A stretch of 64,000 bases of DNA from Mongoliitalea lutea (GCF_014652135.1 NZ_BMYF01000001.1:124650-188649); one strand, 5' to 3'; shown: positions 25,970 through 35,084, counted from the first letter of the stretch. Notes: generated by a model from the sequence alone, not told the origin. Numbers and translations: made by a program.

Positions 25970-25993
25970 CTTTTGACCGCATACGGGCAAAAA
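25970..25993. promoter_or_regulatory. Activator-binding dyad C (UAS)
   Basis: CTTTTGACCG-CATA-CGGGCAAAAA. The centre is 80 bp upstream of the -24 GG of promoter C. The A-run at its right end doubles as the T-run of the minus-strand terminator next to it. Confidence 0.65.
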
Positions 25994-26015
25994 AAAAGAC
26001 CCAATAGTTCGGGTC
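25989..26015 (-). terminator. Intrinsic terminator of the adaptor-permease-ATPase operon
   Basis: On the minus strand GACCC (26015-26011) pairs with GGGTC (26002-25998), followed by nine Ts. It lies about 220 bp after the stop of the ATPase at 26234. Confidence 0.7.
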
Positions 26016-26233
26016 CCTTTTATCAACTATTAACCTTATTTTAGATTTTAGAGGGTAGATTTTAGATTTGGTTATTTGAGTTTACCTCTTGGCTCTTGGT
26101 TCTTGATTCTTGGTTCTTGAGTCTAAACTCTCGCTTCTCTCACCCGAACCCCTACTTGGTTCTTTGTACTTTGTACTTGGTACTATGTTTCGCTTCTCGC
26201 TTCTACATAGTTTTCCGTGTATTCTGCGAGATT

Positions 26234-26932
26234 CTACACTCGAAACTGTTCTCTGATATTCTCCGTCACAACCTTTCCATCAAACAGATTGATAATCCGG
26301 TGGGCATAGTTAGCATCGTGTGGGGAGTGTGTTACCATCACAATGGTAGTCCCTTCATTGTTCAGTTCTTCCAACAACCGCATTACTTCTTCACCATTGG
26401 CAGAGTCTAGGTTTCCCGTGGGTTCATCGGCAAGGATAACTGCTGGTTTGGCTACGATGGCCCTGGCAATGGCTACTCTTTGTTGCTGCCCACCCGAAAG
26501 CTGCTGAGGAAAGTGATCCTTCCTGTGCATGATATTCATGCGGGTAAGCACCTCTTCTACCCTTCTTTTGCGCTCGTCGGCTGGGGTTTTTAAGTATAGC
26601 AGTGGCAACTCCACATTTTCGAATACCGTCAGTTCATCGATCAGGTTAAAACTTTGGAAGACAAATCCAATGTTTCCCTTACGAAGTTGTGAGCGTTGCC
26701 TTTCGGAGAAGTTGGCTACCTCTTGGTTGATAAAATGATACTGTCCTGCATCCGGATTATCCAAGAGTCCAATGATGTTAAGCAAAGTAGATTTCCCGCA
26801 TCCTGAAGGCCCCATGATGGCGACAAATTCACCTTTTTTGATTTCGATAGTAATATCGTCCAAGGCAGTGGTTTCTACTTCTTCCGTGGTGTAGAGCTTT
26901 TTTAAGTTGGTTGTTTTGATGATATGTTCCAT
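26234..26932 (-). CDS. ABC transporter ATP-binding protein (LolD/MacB family)
   Basis: 232 residues with Walker [10 protein letters not shown], the Q-loop segment [24 protein letters not shown], signature LSGGQQQ, Walker [10 protein letters not shown] and switch His in [11 protein letters not shown]. Last gene of the operon adaptor-permease-permease-ATPase (33378 to 26234). One ATPase serving two permeases fits a MacB-type transporter in which the permease chains are split. It is close to the ATPase at 19198-19872, so the two probably arose by duplication. Confidence 0.93.
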   Translation of the reverse strand: MEHIIKTTNLKKLYTTEEVETTALDDITIEIKKGEFVAIMGPSGCGKSTLLNIIGLLDNPDAGQYHFINQEVANFSERQRSQLRKGNIGFVFQSFNLIDELTVFENVELPLLYLKTPADERKRRVEEVLTRMNIMHRKDHFPQQLSGGQQQRVAIARAIVAKPAVILADEPTGNLDSANGEEVMRLLEELNNEGTTIVMVTHSPHDANYAHRIINLFDGKVVTENIREQFRV

Positions 26933-26940
26933 AGTTGGGA

Positions 26941-26977
26941 GATTTTAGAGTTTAGATTTTAGAGTTTAGATTTTAGT
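26941..26977. repeat. Short tandem repeat, TTTAGAGTTTAGATTTTAG-like
   Basis: Three near-copies of a 14-bp unit built from TTTAGA words, between the ATPase and permease genes. Similar words occur at 26040-26072 and 54382-54445. Confidence 0.65.
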
Positions 26978-27011
26978 CTTGAGCTATCGAGATAAGATTT
27001 TTGAATTTGAT

Positions 27012-29366
27012 TTAATCTCCTTTAAGGGCGTTGATTGGGTTGGACCATGCTGCTTTGAGGGCTTGAGAACTGACGGTGAGAAGTGCAATTAGCAAGGTAA
27101 TAAGTGCTACGGTCACGAATATTCCGAGACCTAGCTCAATTCTGTAATTGTAATTTTTTAGCCAACTACTCATGGCATACCAGGCTATCGGTATTCCAAT
27201 GATGAGGGATACCAATACTAACTTGATAAAATCAGAGGTTAGTAAGATTACAAGATTGGCAGAAGAAGCTCCCAGGACTTTGCGAATGCTGATCTCTTTT
27301 AAGCGTTGTTCTGCCATAAATGCTGCTAACCCAAATAAACCAAGACAAGAAATAACAATGGCTAATCCTGAAAACCATAAAGTAAGCGCTGAAACTTGTT
27401 GCTCGCTTTGAAATTTATTGGCATAATCTTGGTCCACAAAAGTGTAGTCGAAAGGAAAATCAGGACTATATTTTTCAAATATCTGCTCAATACTTGCTAA
27501 ATTTTCTGCGACGGTATTGGCGGGACTTAATTTGACATGAAAGACATTAAACCATAGATCTGGCCCAAAAATAACCAAGGGCTTCACCTGATGAAATGGA
27601 GAGTTCACGACAAAGTCCTCAACTACACCTACCACTTTCCAATCTTTGTCATTATCTTTTATGAGCTGGCCTATTGGATTTTCAAAGTTCATCAACCGCT
27701 GTGCTGCTTGATTTAACAACACCGCGTTGGAATCTGTAGCATACTGAAAAATGTCAATATCCCGGCCTTCTACGATAGTTAACCCAATAGTTTTGACAAG
27801 CTCAGCATCTGTACTAAAGCGATCGACTGTACTCGTTACCTCTGGGTCTTTGCCTTCCCAAGACATTCCCCAAGTATTGCTCCAGGTCTCTGAGATAGGT
27901 GACATGGTACGCGTAATTGATGAGGCGGCTCCTGATGCTAAGAGTTCTGCCCTGAAAGGTTCATACTTTTCTTGAAGTTGATCAGATATCATTAGGTAAA
28001 TCAATTGATCTCTATCATATCCAGCATTCCTGTTTTGGGCATGGTCAATCTGAAACTTTACAACCAAGGTAGCTGCAATAAGTACGGCTGCAAAAGTAAA
28101 CTGGGTTACTACCAATATTTTGCGAAGCCCAAAAGCAGATTTTGGTGAACTCAACTTTCCCTTGAGCACTCTTGCCGGTACTAAGGAAGACAAAAACAAA
28201 GCTGGATAAGATCCTGCAATAATCCCAATGAGTAAGATGAAAACGACATATGTTAACCAGAAAAAAGGCTCTCCGAAAGGCAAGTAAATAGACGTCCCCA
28301 TCAAATTATTGAAATGTGGAATCAGTAGACTTACAATCAAAAGTCCTAGCAATGAAGCAATAAATGTCATGACCATAGACTCCCCAATAAATTGAAGAAT
28401 CAACCTTCCCCTACCTGCTCCTGAAATCTTCCTGATGCCGATTTCCTTTGCTCGCTTTTCACTTCGGGCTGTACTTAAGTTCATAAAATTGATACAGGCA
28501 ATCAAAATAATCAGGATAGCAACCCAGAAAAAGAGTTTGATCATTTTGATTTTACCTTCCGCCAAAACACCGTTGTCATAGTGATCATACAAATGTGCGA
28601 TAGTCAGTGGATGCAAGATCAGATCAACCTTTTCGGTAGAAAACTTCCTCGTAATTCCTTTAACATTTGCCGCAGCCGTCTCTAAAGTCGTTTCAGGATG
28701 AAGCTCGATGTAGGTAATCACACTGTTATTGCCCCAAAAATCATCCTCGAAACCCATCTGCTTATACAATGCCCATGGAATGGCCGCATCAAACTGAAAT
28801 TCTGTATTCCATGGGAAGTCTGCTAATACGCCTGTGACGAACAAAGTGACTTGATTCTCCAAAACCACCTCTTTACCGATTGGGTCCTCATCACCAAATA
28901 GTCTTTTCACAGCACTTTGAGTAAGGACTAATGATTCAGGCTTGGTGAACACATGCTCTTTATCACCCATCATTAGAGGGAAATCAAACATGGTAAAAAA
29001 ATCAGGATCTATGACCACGGTTTGTTGGTTGATACCTTTTGTTTGGTACTTCAACAACATTTCATAAGGTATCTGATAACGGGTATAAGCCACTACTTCA
29101 TCAAGCTCAGCTTCTAACACAGGACCTAAGGGCTTGGGTGTATAACCCCAGCTAGAGATCTCTCCATTGAAATTTGCCTGATTCCAAACTTCGAAGAGCT
29201 GATCTTTTTTCTCATGAAACTGATCAAAACTCCGCTCATATTGGATCCAAAGCAATATCAACACAGCCCCTCCTATCCCAAATGAAAGACCAGAGATATT
29301 GATAAGGGAGAATTCCTTATTCCTCCAAAGATTTCTCCAAGCTATTTTCACATAATTTGTAAACAT
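27012..29366 (-). CDS. ABC transporter permease, FtsX/MacB family
   Basis: 784 residues. Starts MFTNYVKIAWRNLWRNKEFSLINISGLSFGIG, with the first TM segment at about 20-40, a periplasmic MacB_PCD domain, the core FtsX TM block near 280-420 (SEKRAKEIGIRKISGAGR), a second periplasmic domain and a last FtsX block (EQRLKEISIRKVLGASS). It is encoded between another permease and the ATPase, with gaps of about 80 bp on both sides. Probably works as a dimer or a heterodimer with the neighbouring permease. Confidence 0.92.
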   Translation of the reverse strand: MFTNYVKIAWRNLWRNKEFSLINISGLSFGIGGAVLILLWIQYERSFDQFHEKKDQLFEVWNQANFNGEISSWGYTPKPLGPVLEAELDEVVAYTRYQIPYEMLLKYQTKGINQQTVVIDPDFFTMFDFPLMMGDKEHVFTKPESLVLTQSAVKRLFGDEDPIGKEVVLENQVTLFVTGVLADFPWNTEFQFDAAIPWALYKQMGFEDDFWGNNSVITYIELHPETTLETAAANVKGITRKFSTEKVDLILHPLTIAHLYDHYDNGVLAEGKIKMIKLFFWVAILIILIACINFMNLSTARSEKRAKEIGIRKISGAGRGRLILQFIGESMVMTFIASLLGLLIVSLLIPHFNNLMGTSIYLPFGEPFFWLTYVVFILLIGIIAGSYPALFLSSLVPARVLKGKLSSPKSAFGLRKILVVTQFTFAAVLIAATLVVKFQIDHAQNRNAGYDRDQLIYLMISDQLQEKYEPFRAELLASGAASSITRTMSPISETWSNTWGMSWEGKDPEVTSTVDRFSTDAELVKTIGLTIVEGRDIDIFQYATDSNAVLLNQAAQRLMNFENPIGQLIKDNDKDWKVVGVVEDFVVNSPFHQVKPLVIFGPDLWFNVFHVKLSPANTVAENLASIEQIFEKYSPDFPFDYTFVDQDYANKFQSEQQVSALTLWFSGLAIVISCLGLFGLAAFMAEQRLKEISIRKVLGASSANLVILLTSDFIKLVLVSLIIGIPIAWYAMSSWLKNYNYRIELGLGIFVTVALITLLIALLTVSSQALKAAWSNPINALKGD

Positions 29367-29452
29367 AAAAATTCGTTTTGGTTGTGATGACTACTGGTTT
29401 TAAATGCTTTTATTTATTGGCCTCAAAGGCTATAATTTATTTTTGTTATTCA

Positions 29453-31879
29453 CTAATTTACATTGAAGGCGTCTACGGGATTGATGAGGGCGGCGCGCAT
29501 GGATTGGCCACTGACGGTCAAGGCTGCAATGATCGCAGCAATCATACCTGCGAGAACAAAGATGCCCCAGGATATCGATACACTGTAGGCAAAATTGCCT
29601 AGCCAAGAATTCATGCCGTACCAAGCAATGGGTATTGCAATCAGAAAACCTAGCAATACTAATTTCAAGAAGTCTTTTCCAAGAAGTAGGACAATGGCAC
29701 CTACACTTGCTCCCATCACTTTTCTAATGCCGATCTCCTTGGTCCGCTGTTCGGTGGCGTATGCAGAAAGACCAAACAATCCCAAAACAGATATTAAAAT
29801 GGCTAATCCTGCAAAGTATCCAAATACGGCCCCTACCTTTTCTTCCGCTTCATACTGCTGATTCATGCGATCTTCAACAGAGAAATAGTTAAAAGGAAAA
29901 TCAGGTTTCATGGCTGTCCACTCTTCCCTAAGGTAAGCTAAAGCTTCTTGCTCCTCCCCTTGCTTTATCCGGAAGGCAACTAAATGAAAGCGGGTATCAG
30001 GAATCATAAACACCATAGGACTGATGGGTTGATGCAAAGACTCAAAATGAAAATCTTTCAATACCCCTACCACATAGCCTCTCCTTGGCCCGTAGTGTAA
30101 TGCCTTACCAACCGCCTCTTCAGCAGAAGACCAGCCTATGGCACGAACAGCTGATTCATTGATTAAAAATGCCTGTGTACTGTCAGAGGATTGCAGAAAT
30201 TCAAAGTCTCTCCCGGCAATAACTTCAATCCCAAAAGTTTCCATAAATCCATGACTGACATGAATATCGGCCAACCGAATATCCATCGCAGTTAAGTTCC
30301 CACCTACCTCTGCACGAGTCTCCATTGCATCCAATAATCTCCCGGAAGGTACCCTCGAACCCAAGGCCATGGATTCTATAGCAGGATGTTGTAAGAACCG
30401 TTGGCTGAGACGCTCATAATTCCCAATGAGTTCATCATAGGCAGGTAGGACCACAACTTGCTCTTGTTGAAATCCCAGCTCCTTATTTTTCATGTAGGAT
30501 AATTGATTGGTAACTACCAAAACTGCCACAATCAGCACGATTGCAATGGTAAATTGACCCACAACTAAAGCAGAGCGGAATTTTTCATGCATAGAGCCTA
30601 TTTTGTACGTTCCTTTCAAAACCTTGACTGGCTGAAATCCCGAAAGGAATAAGGAAGGATAGCTCCCCGAGATAACCCCAACAAGAACCACTAAGCCAAC
30701 GAATACCAATAGGTAGCTAGGTTGCTCCAACAAATTTATCGTAAGATTCTTCCCGGTAAATCCACCAAAAGCAGGTAAGGCCACCCATACCATGAGCAAA
30801 GCCAACAAAGCCGCAAATAGCGTCATGACGATCGTTTCAGTCATAAACTGACCAACAAGGAGTTGTTTTTCTGCACCTAACACCTTTCGTAACCCCACTT
30901 CCAATGCCCGCTTCGACGATCTGGCAGTAGCTAAGTTCATGAAATTCACACAGGCAATCAGTAGGATAAATATCGCAATGGCTGAATAGGTATAAATGTA
31001 TTCAATAGAACTGTTAGGTTCCAGTTCGGAATCAAGATTGGAATACAGATGTAAGGATTCTATGGGCCAGAAATGAAGGTTGTTCCAGGTGGAAGGAGTC
31101 ATGCCGTCGGAGCCAACCTGCAAGTGTTTGTTGAGAAATCCCGGAATCTGAGCTTCCAAACCAGCAATATCAACCCCTTCCCTTAAGAGTGCATAGGTAC
31201 CAAAATTATTGGAACCGAAGTTTTTCATCAGCTCCTCATAGCCTCCATAGTAGGCCATGACCATCTCCATAGAACCAAAGAAATCTGCAATGAAATGAGA
31301 GTTTTCAGGAATGTCTTCCATAACCGCTCTGACCTGCATCATGACAGCAAGTGGCCCAGCTTTTACCTCCACCATTCGTCCCATAGGGTCTTTATCGCCG
31401 AAGTATTTTTGGGCCATGCTTTGGGAAATGATTATTCCATCAGGAAAGGTTAATGCTTCTTCCGGATTCCCATCCAACACCTTCCAGGAAAAGACCTTGA
31501 AAATTTCGGGATCAGCAAAGTAAAACCGCTCCTCTCCAAAGATTTTATCTTCTTCTTTGATGACCAAGGTCGTATTCATTACCCGAACAGCATCTTCTAT
31601 TTCCTGAGGAAAATCTTCTTTCAGTAAAGGTCCAAATGGAGGTGCCAAGTGTCCCAAATGCAGGTTTACTTCACCACTTTGATTGAAAAATGATCGGGAT
31701 ATTCTATAGATACGCTCGGATTTCTCATGATAGGTATCATAACTCAGTTCATGTTGCACAAACAAAAAGATCAACAAACTCGCCCCCATCCCCACAGACA
31801 GCCCAATGATATTGATCAAAACATACAATGGATTCTTCCTCAGATTCCGCACAAATATTTTCAAATAATTCCTAATCAT
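29453..31879 (-). CDS. ABC transporter permease, FtsX/MacB family
   Basis: 808 residues with the same two-block layout: MIRNYLKIFVRNLRKNPLYVLINIIGLSVGMG at the N terminus, SSKRALEVGLRKVLGAE before the middle TM block and EQRTKEIGIRKVMGAS before the last. It differs clearly from the next permease in the periplasmic domains, which are expected to set partner or substrate specificity. Second gene of the operon, 248 bp after the adaptor gene. Confidence 0.92.
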   Translation of the reverse strand: MIRNYLKIFVRNLRKNPLYVLINIIGLSVGMGASLLIFLFVQHELSYDTYHEKSERIYRISRSFFNQSGEVNLHLGHLAPPFGPLLKEDFPQEIEDAVRVMNTTLVIKEEDKIFGEERFYFADPEIFKVFSWKVLDGNPEEALTFPDGIIISQSMAQKYFGDKDPMGRMVEVKAGPLAVMMQVRAVMEDIPENSHFIADFFGSMEMVMAYYGGYEELMKNFGSNNFGTYALLREGVDIAGLEAQIPGFLNKHLQVGSDGMTPSTWNNLHFWPIESLHLYSNLDSELEPNSSIEYIYTYSAIAIFILLIACVNFMNLATARSSKRALEVGLRKVLGAEKQLLVGQFMTETIVMTLFAALLALLMVWVALPAFGGFTGKNLTINLLEQPSYLLVFVGLVVLVGVISGSYPSLFLSGFQPVKVLKGTYKIGSMHEKFRSALVVGQFTIAIVLIVAVLVVTNQLSYMKNKELGFQQEQVVVLPAYDELIGNYERLSQRFLQHPAIESMALGSRVPSGRLLDAMETRAEVGGNLTAMDIRLADIHVSHGFMETFGIEVIAGRDFEFLQSSDSTQAFLINESAVRAIGWSSAEEAVGKALHYGPRRGYVVGVLKDFHFESLHQPISPMVFMIPDTRFHLVAFRIKQGEEQEALAYLREEWTAMKPDFPFNYFSVEDRMNQQYEAEEKVGAVFGYFAGLAILISVLGLFGLSAYATEQRTKEIGIRKVMGASVGAIVLLLGKDFLKLVLLGFLIAIPIAWYGMNSWLGNFAYSVSISWGIFVLAGMIAAIIAALTVSGQSMRAALINPVDAFNVN

Positions 31880-32127
31880 AGCGTCTTTTGTTTTCTAGTC
31901 TTTTCTTTACAATTAAATGGCTATAGCCCCACAGCAAGCGATAATCCATCGTTCAACATTCGAAATTCAGCGTTCATCATTCGACATTTATTGGCTGTCC
32001 ACAGATTTCGCAGATTAGCTCAGATTTTTTTCTTTCCCTCTTTCCTACCTCATTCCTAATCCCTCATTATCTTGTTTCTCGCGTCTCGTCTCTCGCTTCT
32101 CGAGTCTCGCATCTCGCATCTCGCTTC

Positions 32128-33378
32128 TCACTTCAAATACAACACTTCATTCTTCCCAAAGCCTTCATATCCACTGACTATCACCTTTTCTCCAGCCTGT
32201 AGTCCTTCGATGACTTCATAGAATTCAGGATTTTTGCGTCCCAATCGGATGGTTCTTTTCTCTGCTTTACCGGTAGATGGATTGAATACAAATACCCAAT
32301 TTCCTCCAGTATCCTTATAAAAGCCACCCGATGACACTAGCAATGCTTGCTCACTTTCACCCAATTCCAGTCTGATACGGACAGTCTGACCTCGGCGAAT
32401 CCCTGTGGGAATCTCTCCAGTGAAAATCATATCTACTTCAAATCGTCCTCCAGTGACAGTCGGATAGACTTTTGCTATCTCAAGCTCGTGTGTTTCTCCA
32501 GAAAAAGTAAAGGTACCCTTCAAGCCCATATACACCCGTGACAGGTACAGCTCATCAATGGGAACCCTCACCTTGAATTTATCCAAGATATCAATCTGTC
32601 CAAAGCGTTGGCCGGGACTGATGGATTGTCCTACCTGAATGGGTTCGGTAGACAACTGCCCACTAATGGGTGCGCGAAGGGCCAAATTATCCAGAATATG
32701 CCCTACCCCATTCAGGGACTGATTCATTCTACGCTCGGAATCCTGCAATTGCTTTTTTTGCACAACACGGGATATAGAGTCATTGCGATAAGCCTCATAG
32801 GTTAGCCTTCTTCTCTTAACATTGTACTCGTATTGCTCCCGAACCTCCTCAAATTCCCGCTCAGATACCAGTCTTTTGCTGTGCAACTCCTTAAAACGCT
32901 CGAATTGAGGTTTGAATAAACTGATTTGGTAATCTATTTCTGCGAGCTGAGCCTGCTGACTGAGGTCATTTTGATCCAGTTGCAGCCTGACTTGTCGGAG
33001 GTTGTTGAGCTGAAAGTACAAGCCTGATTCACGCTCCATCACCTCCAACTGCAATTTGGAATTAGAGAGTATCAAAATGGTATCTCCTTGGTTGACAAAA
33101 GCACCAGATTCACGGATAATCTGTTGGATATTTCCTCCCTCCAAAGCATCTAGAAAGAATACTTCTCCAGGCTCAATCGTCCCACTTACAGGAATGTAGT
33201 CTGTAAACTCTCCTTCCTTCACCGTAGCCAAGGTGACCCGCTCCATGGATACATTCATAGAAGACCTATGATCCACACCCCACAGTTGCCAACCTATCAA
33301 TCCTACAACTAGTACTGAAGAAATTACTAACACTATCCTGCCGGTAGTCCAAAATTTCTTTTCAAGCTTTCTATCCAT
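32128..33378 (-). CDS. Periplasmic adaptor (HlyD/MacA-like membrane fusion protein)
   Basis: 416 residues with an N-terminal TM segment (about 13-32), a beta-barrel/lipoyl part (VSGTIEPGEVFFLDALEGGNI; ESGAFVNQGDTILIL), a long coiled coil (about 110-215) and a second lipoyl half (LRAPISGQLSTEPIQVGQSISPG), then a barrel and the membrane-proximal domain ending NPEFYEVIEGLQAGEKVIVSGYE. It bridges the permeases to TolC. First gene of the operon, with a sigma-54 promoter 22 nt upstream of its predicted transcript start codon. Confidence 0.93.
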   Translation of the reverse strand: MDRKLEKKFWTTGRIVLVISSVLVVGLIGWQLWGVDHRSSMNVSMERVTLATVKEGEFTDYIPVSGTIEPGEVFFLDALEGGNIQQIIRESGAFVNQGDTILILSNSKLQLEVMERESGLYFQLNNLRQVRLQLDQNDLSQQAQLAEIDYQISLFKPQFERFKELHSKRLVSEREFEEVREQYEYNVKRRRLTYEAYRNDSISRVVQKKQLQDSERRMNQSLNGVGHILDNLALRAPISGQLSTEPIQVGQSISPGQRFGQIDILDKFKVRVPIDELYLSRVYMGLKGTFTFSGETHELEIAKVYPTVTGGRFEVDMIFTGEIPTGIRRGQTVRIRLELGESEQALLVSSGGFYKDTGGNWVFVFNPSTGKAEKRTIRLGRKNPEFYEVIEGLQAGEKVIVSGYEGFGKNEVLYLK

Positions 33379-33410
33379 GATTCATTTATATTCGTGCTTG
33401 ATTGCTGGGT

Positions 33411-33426
33411 TGCCAATCACATGCCA
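33411..33426 (-). promoter_or_regulatory. Sigma-54 promoter D (adaptor-permease-permease-ATPase operon)
   Basis: On the minus strand TGGCATGTGATTGGCA: GG at 33425-33424 and GC at 33413-33412, exact spacing. Predicted start near 33400, about 22 nt before the adaptor ATG at 33378. Confidence 0.7.
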
Positions 33427-33493
33427 GCCCAAAAAAGGCTCTTAGCTTCCAAAATCAAGCTTTACAAACCAACACAGCTCTTAATCCCGAACA

Positions 33494-33517
33494 TTTTTGT
33501 CCGTCAGCGCACAAAAG
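33494..33517. promoter_or_regulatory. Activator-binding dyad D (UAS)
   Basis: TTTTTGTCCG-TCAG-CGCACAAAAG. The centre is 81 bp upstream of the -24 GG of promoter D. Confidence 0.65.
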
Positions 33518-33695
33518 CTCCAAAAGAGAACAGGACTTCCCCCGCCTTTACCATTGAACGAACAATGAAAAATGGCCTTCATTTGAATATAAAAGCGTAT
33601 TTTGTCATCTATACTTGAAAGCCAAAAATCGGTATAGCTTTTGGTTACTTAGTTAACCATATAACTAACCAATCACTCATTAGCTTTGCTTGGAC

Positions 33696-35084
33696 ATGAA
33701 GGAAAATAGATCAGGAAAACTACTCATTATTGACGATAATGAGGACCTCTTAAAAGCCGCTAAAATATTTTTAAAAAGACATTTCGAACAGGTAGACACC
33801 GAAACCAACCCTGGTCTACTTCCCATTTTAATGGTCAATGAGCAGTACGATGTGATTTTGTTGGATATGAATTTCACCAAAGATGTCAGCAGCGGACAGG
33901 AAGGTTTTTACTGGTTGGATCGGATATTGGAGATTGATTCATCCGCAGTAGTGGTTTTGATTACCGCCTATGGGGATGTGACCACCGCAGTCAAAGCCAT
34001 CAAAGAGGGGGCTACTGATTTTGTATTGAAACCTTGGGAAAATGAAAAACTACTCGCTACCCTCCATGCTGCGCTGAAACTTCGAAAATCCAAAATAGAA
34101 GTGAATCAACTGAAAGATCAGCAACAACAATTGTTGCAGGACATGGACAGGAAGTTTAAGGACATCATCGGTCATAGTGCTTCTATGCAAAAAGTATTTG
34201 ACACCATTGAGCGGGTTGCGGCAACAGATGCCAATGTATTGATTTTGGGGGAAAATGGGACCGGTAAGGAACTAATCGCCAGAGCCATCCACCGCAACTC
34301 CAAACGGCATCGTGAAGCTTTTGTAGGCGTTGACTTAGGTTCAATTACTTCATCGCTCTTCGAAAGTGAGTTGTTTGGTCATAAAAAGGGAGCCTTTACT
34401 GATGCTAAAGAAGACCGGGCAGGAAGATTTGAGCAAGCCAATAAAGGAACTTTGTTTTTGGATGAAATCGGCAATATTCCCATGGCCCTACAAGCCAAAC
34501 TATTGGCAACCCTACAAAACCGTGAAGTCACCCGGGTAGGAACCAACAAGCCCATTCCAGTCAATATCCGCTTGGTCTCTGCCACCAATATGGCTTTGCA
34601 TACAATGGTACACGAACATAAATTCCGGCAGGATTTACTCTATCGATTAAATACCATTGAAATTGTCCTTCCTCCTTTGCGGGAGCGCATGGAAGATATC
34701 CCTTTATTGGCTGACCATTTTATCGAAATGTACAGTAAAAAGTACCAAAAAGACATTCGCAAAGCCGGGGAAGCCTTGATCAAACGCATGCAAAAATATC
34801 ATTGGCCTGGCAATATCCGTGAGCTACAGCACAGCATCGAACGGGCCGTTATCATGAGTTCAAGAAATGTCCTGCAACCGGAAGACCTGTTTACTCAAAA
34901 CCATCTTGCTCCTGAAAAACAGGAGGAGTTGGTATCTCTAGAGCATTTGAATATTGAAGATGTGGAAAAAATCCTGATCCGCAAAGCCCTTCAAAAACAT
35001 AATGGACATATCACTCGGGCAGCCGAGGAATTGGGACTCACACGTTCATCACTGTACAGAAGATTGGAGCGCTATGGCCTTTAA
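33696..35084 (+). CDS. Sigma-54-dependent response regulator, NtrC family
   Basis: 462 residues from the ATG at 33696; a TTG two codons earlier is less likely. Receiver domain with acidic pocket IIDDNED and phospho-acceptor D57 (ILLDM), then an AAA+ domain with Walker A GENGTGKE (about 185-192), the sigma-54 contact loop GAFTDA (about 232-237, variant of GAFTGA) and Walker B GTLFLDEIG. A Fis-type HTH lies at the C terminus (ITRAAEELGLTRSSLYRRLERYG). It overlaps its kinase gene by 11 bp. Four dyads near sigma-54 promoters of the adjacent efflux genes are its likely targets. Confidence 0.94.
   Translation: MKENRSGKLLIIDDNEDLLKAAKIFLKRHFEQVDTETNPGLLPILMVNEQYDVILLDMNFTKDVSSGQEGFYWLDRILEIDSSAVVVLITAYGDVTTAVKAIKEGATDFVLKPWENEKLLATLHAALKLRKSKIEVNQLKDQQQQLLQDMDRKFKDIIGHSASMQKVFDTIERVAATDANVLILGENGTGKELIARAIHRNSKRHREAFVGVDLGSITSSLFESELFGHKKGAFTDAKEDRAGRFEQANKGTLFLDEIGNIPMALQAKLLATLQNREVTRVGTNKPIPVNIRLVSATNMALHTMVHEHKFRQDLLYRLNTIEIVLPPLRERMEDIPLLADHFIEMYSKKYQKDIRKAGEALIKRMQKYHWPGNIRELQHSIERAVIMSSRNVLQPEDLFTQNHLAPEKQEELVSLEHLNIEDVEKILIRKALQKHNGHITRAAEELGLTRSSLYRRLERYGL

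Larger units (their letters stand above)
25586..26233. other. 648-bp region: orphan sigma-54 promoter, activator site, terminator, low-complexity DNA
   Basis: From 25586 to about 25780 I see no gene; the minus strand has short open stretches broken by stops, so it may be decayed coding DNA of the island. Then come orphan promoter C, activator dyad C and the terminator of the ABC operon to the right. 26040-26230 is low-complexity text of TTAGATTTTAGA-type and CTTGGTTCTTG-type repeats. Confidence 0.6.

Noticed and set aside
25782-25982. 66-codon ORF spanning orphan promoter C
   Set aside because: It runs through the activator dyad and promoter, which makes translation from its first start impossible from that promoter. 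Only its last 25 codons could be made.
33401-33417. Second TGGCA near promoter D as an alternative -24 element
   Set aside because: The GC then falls 9 bp away instead of 12; the match at 33411-33426 has exact spacing.
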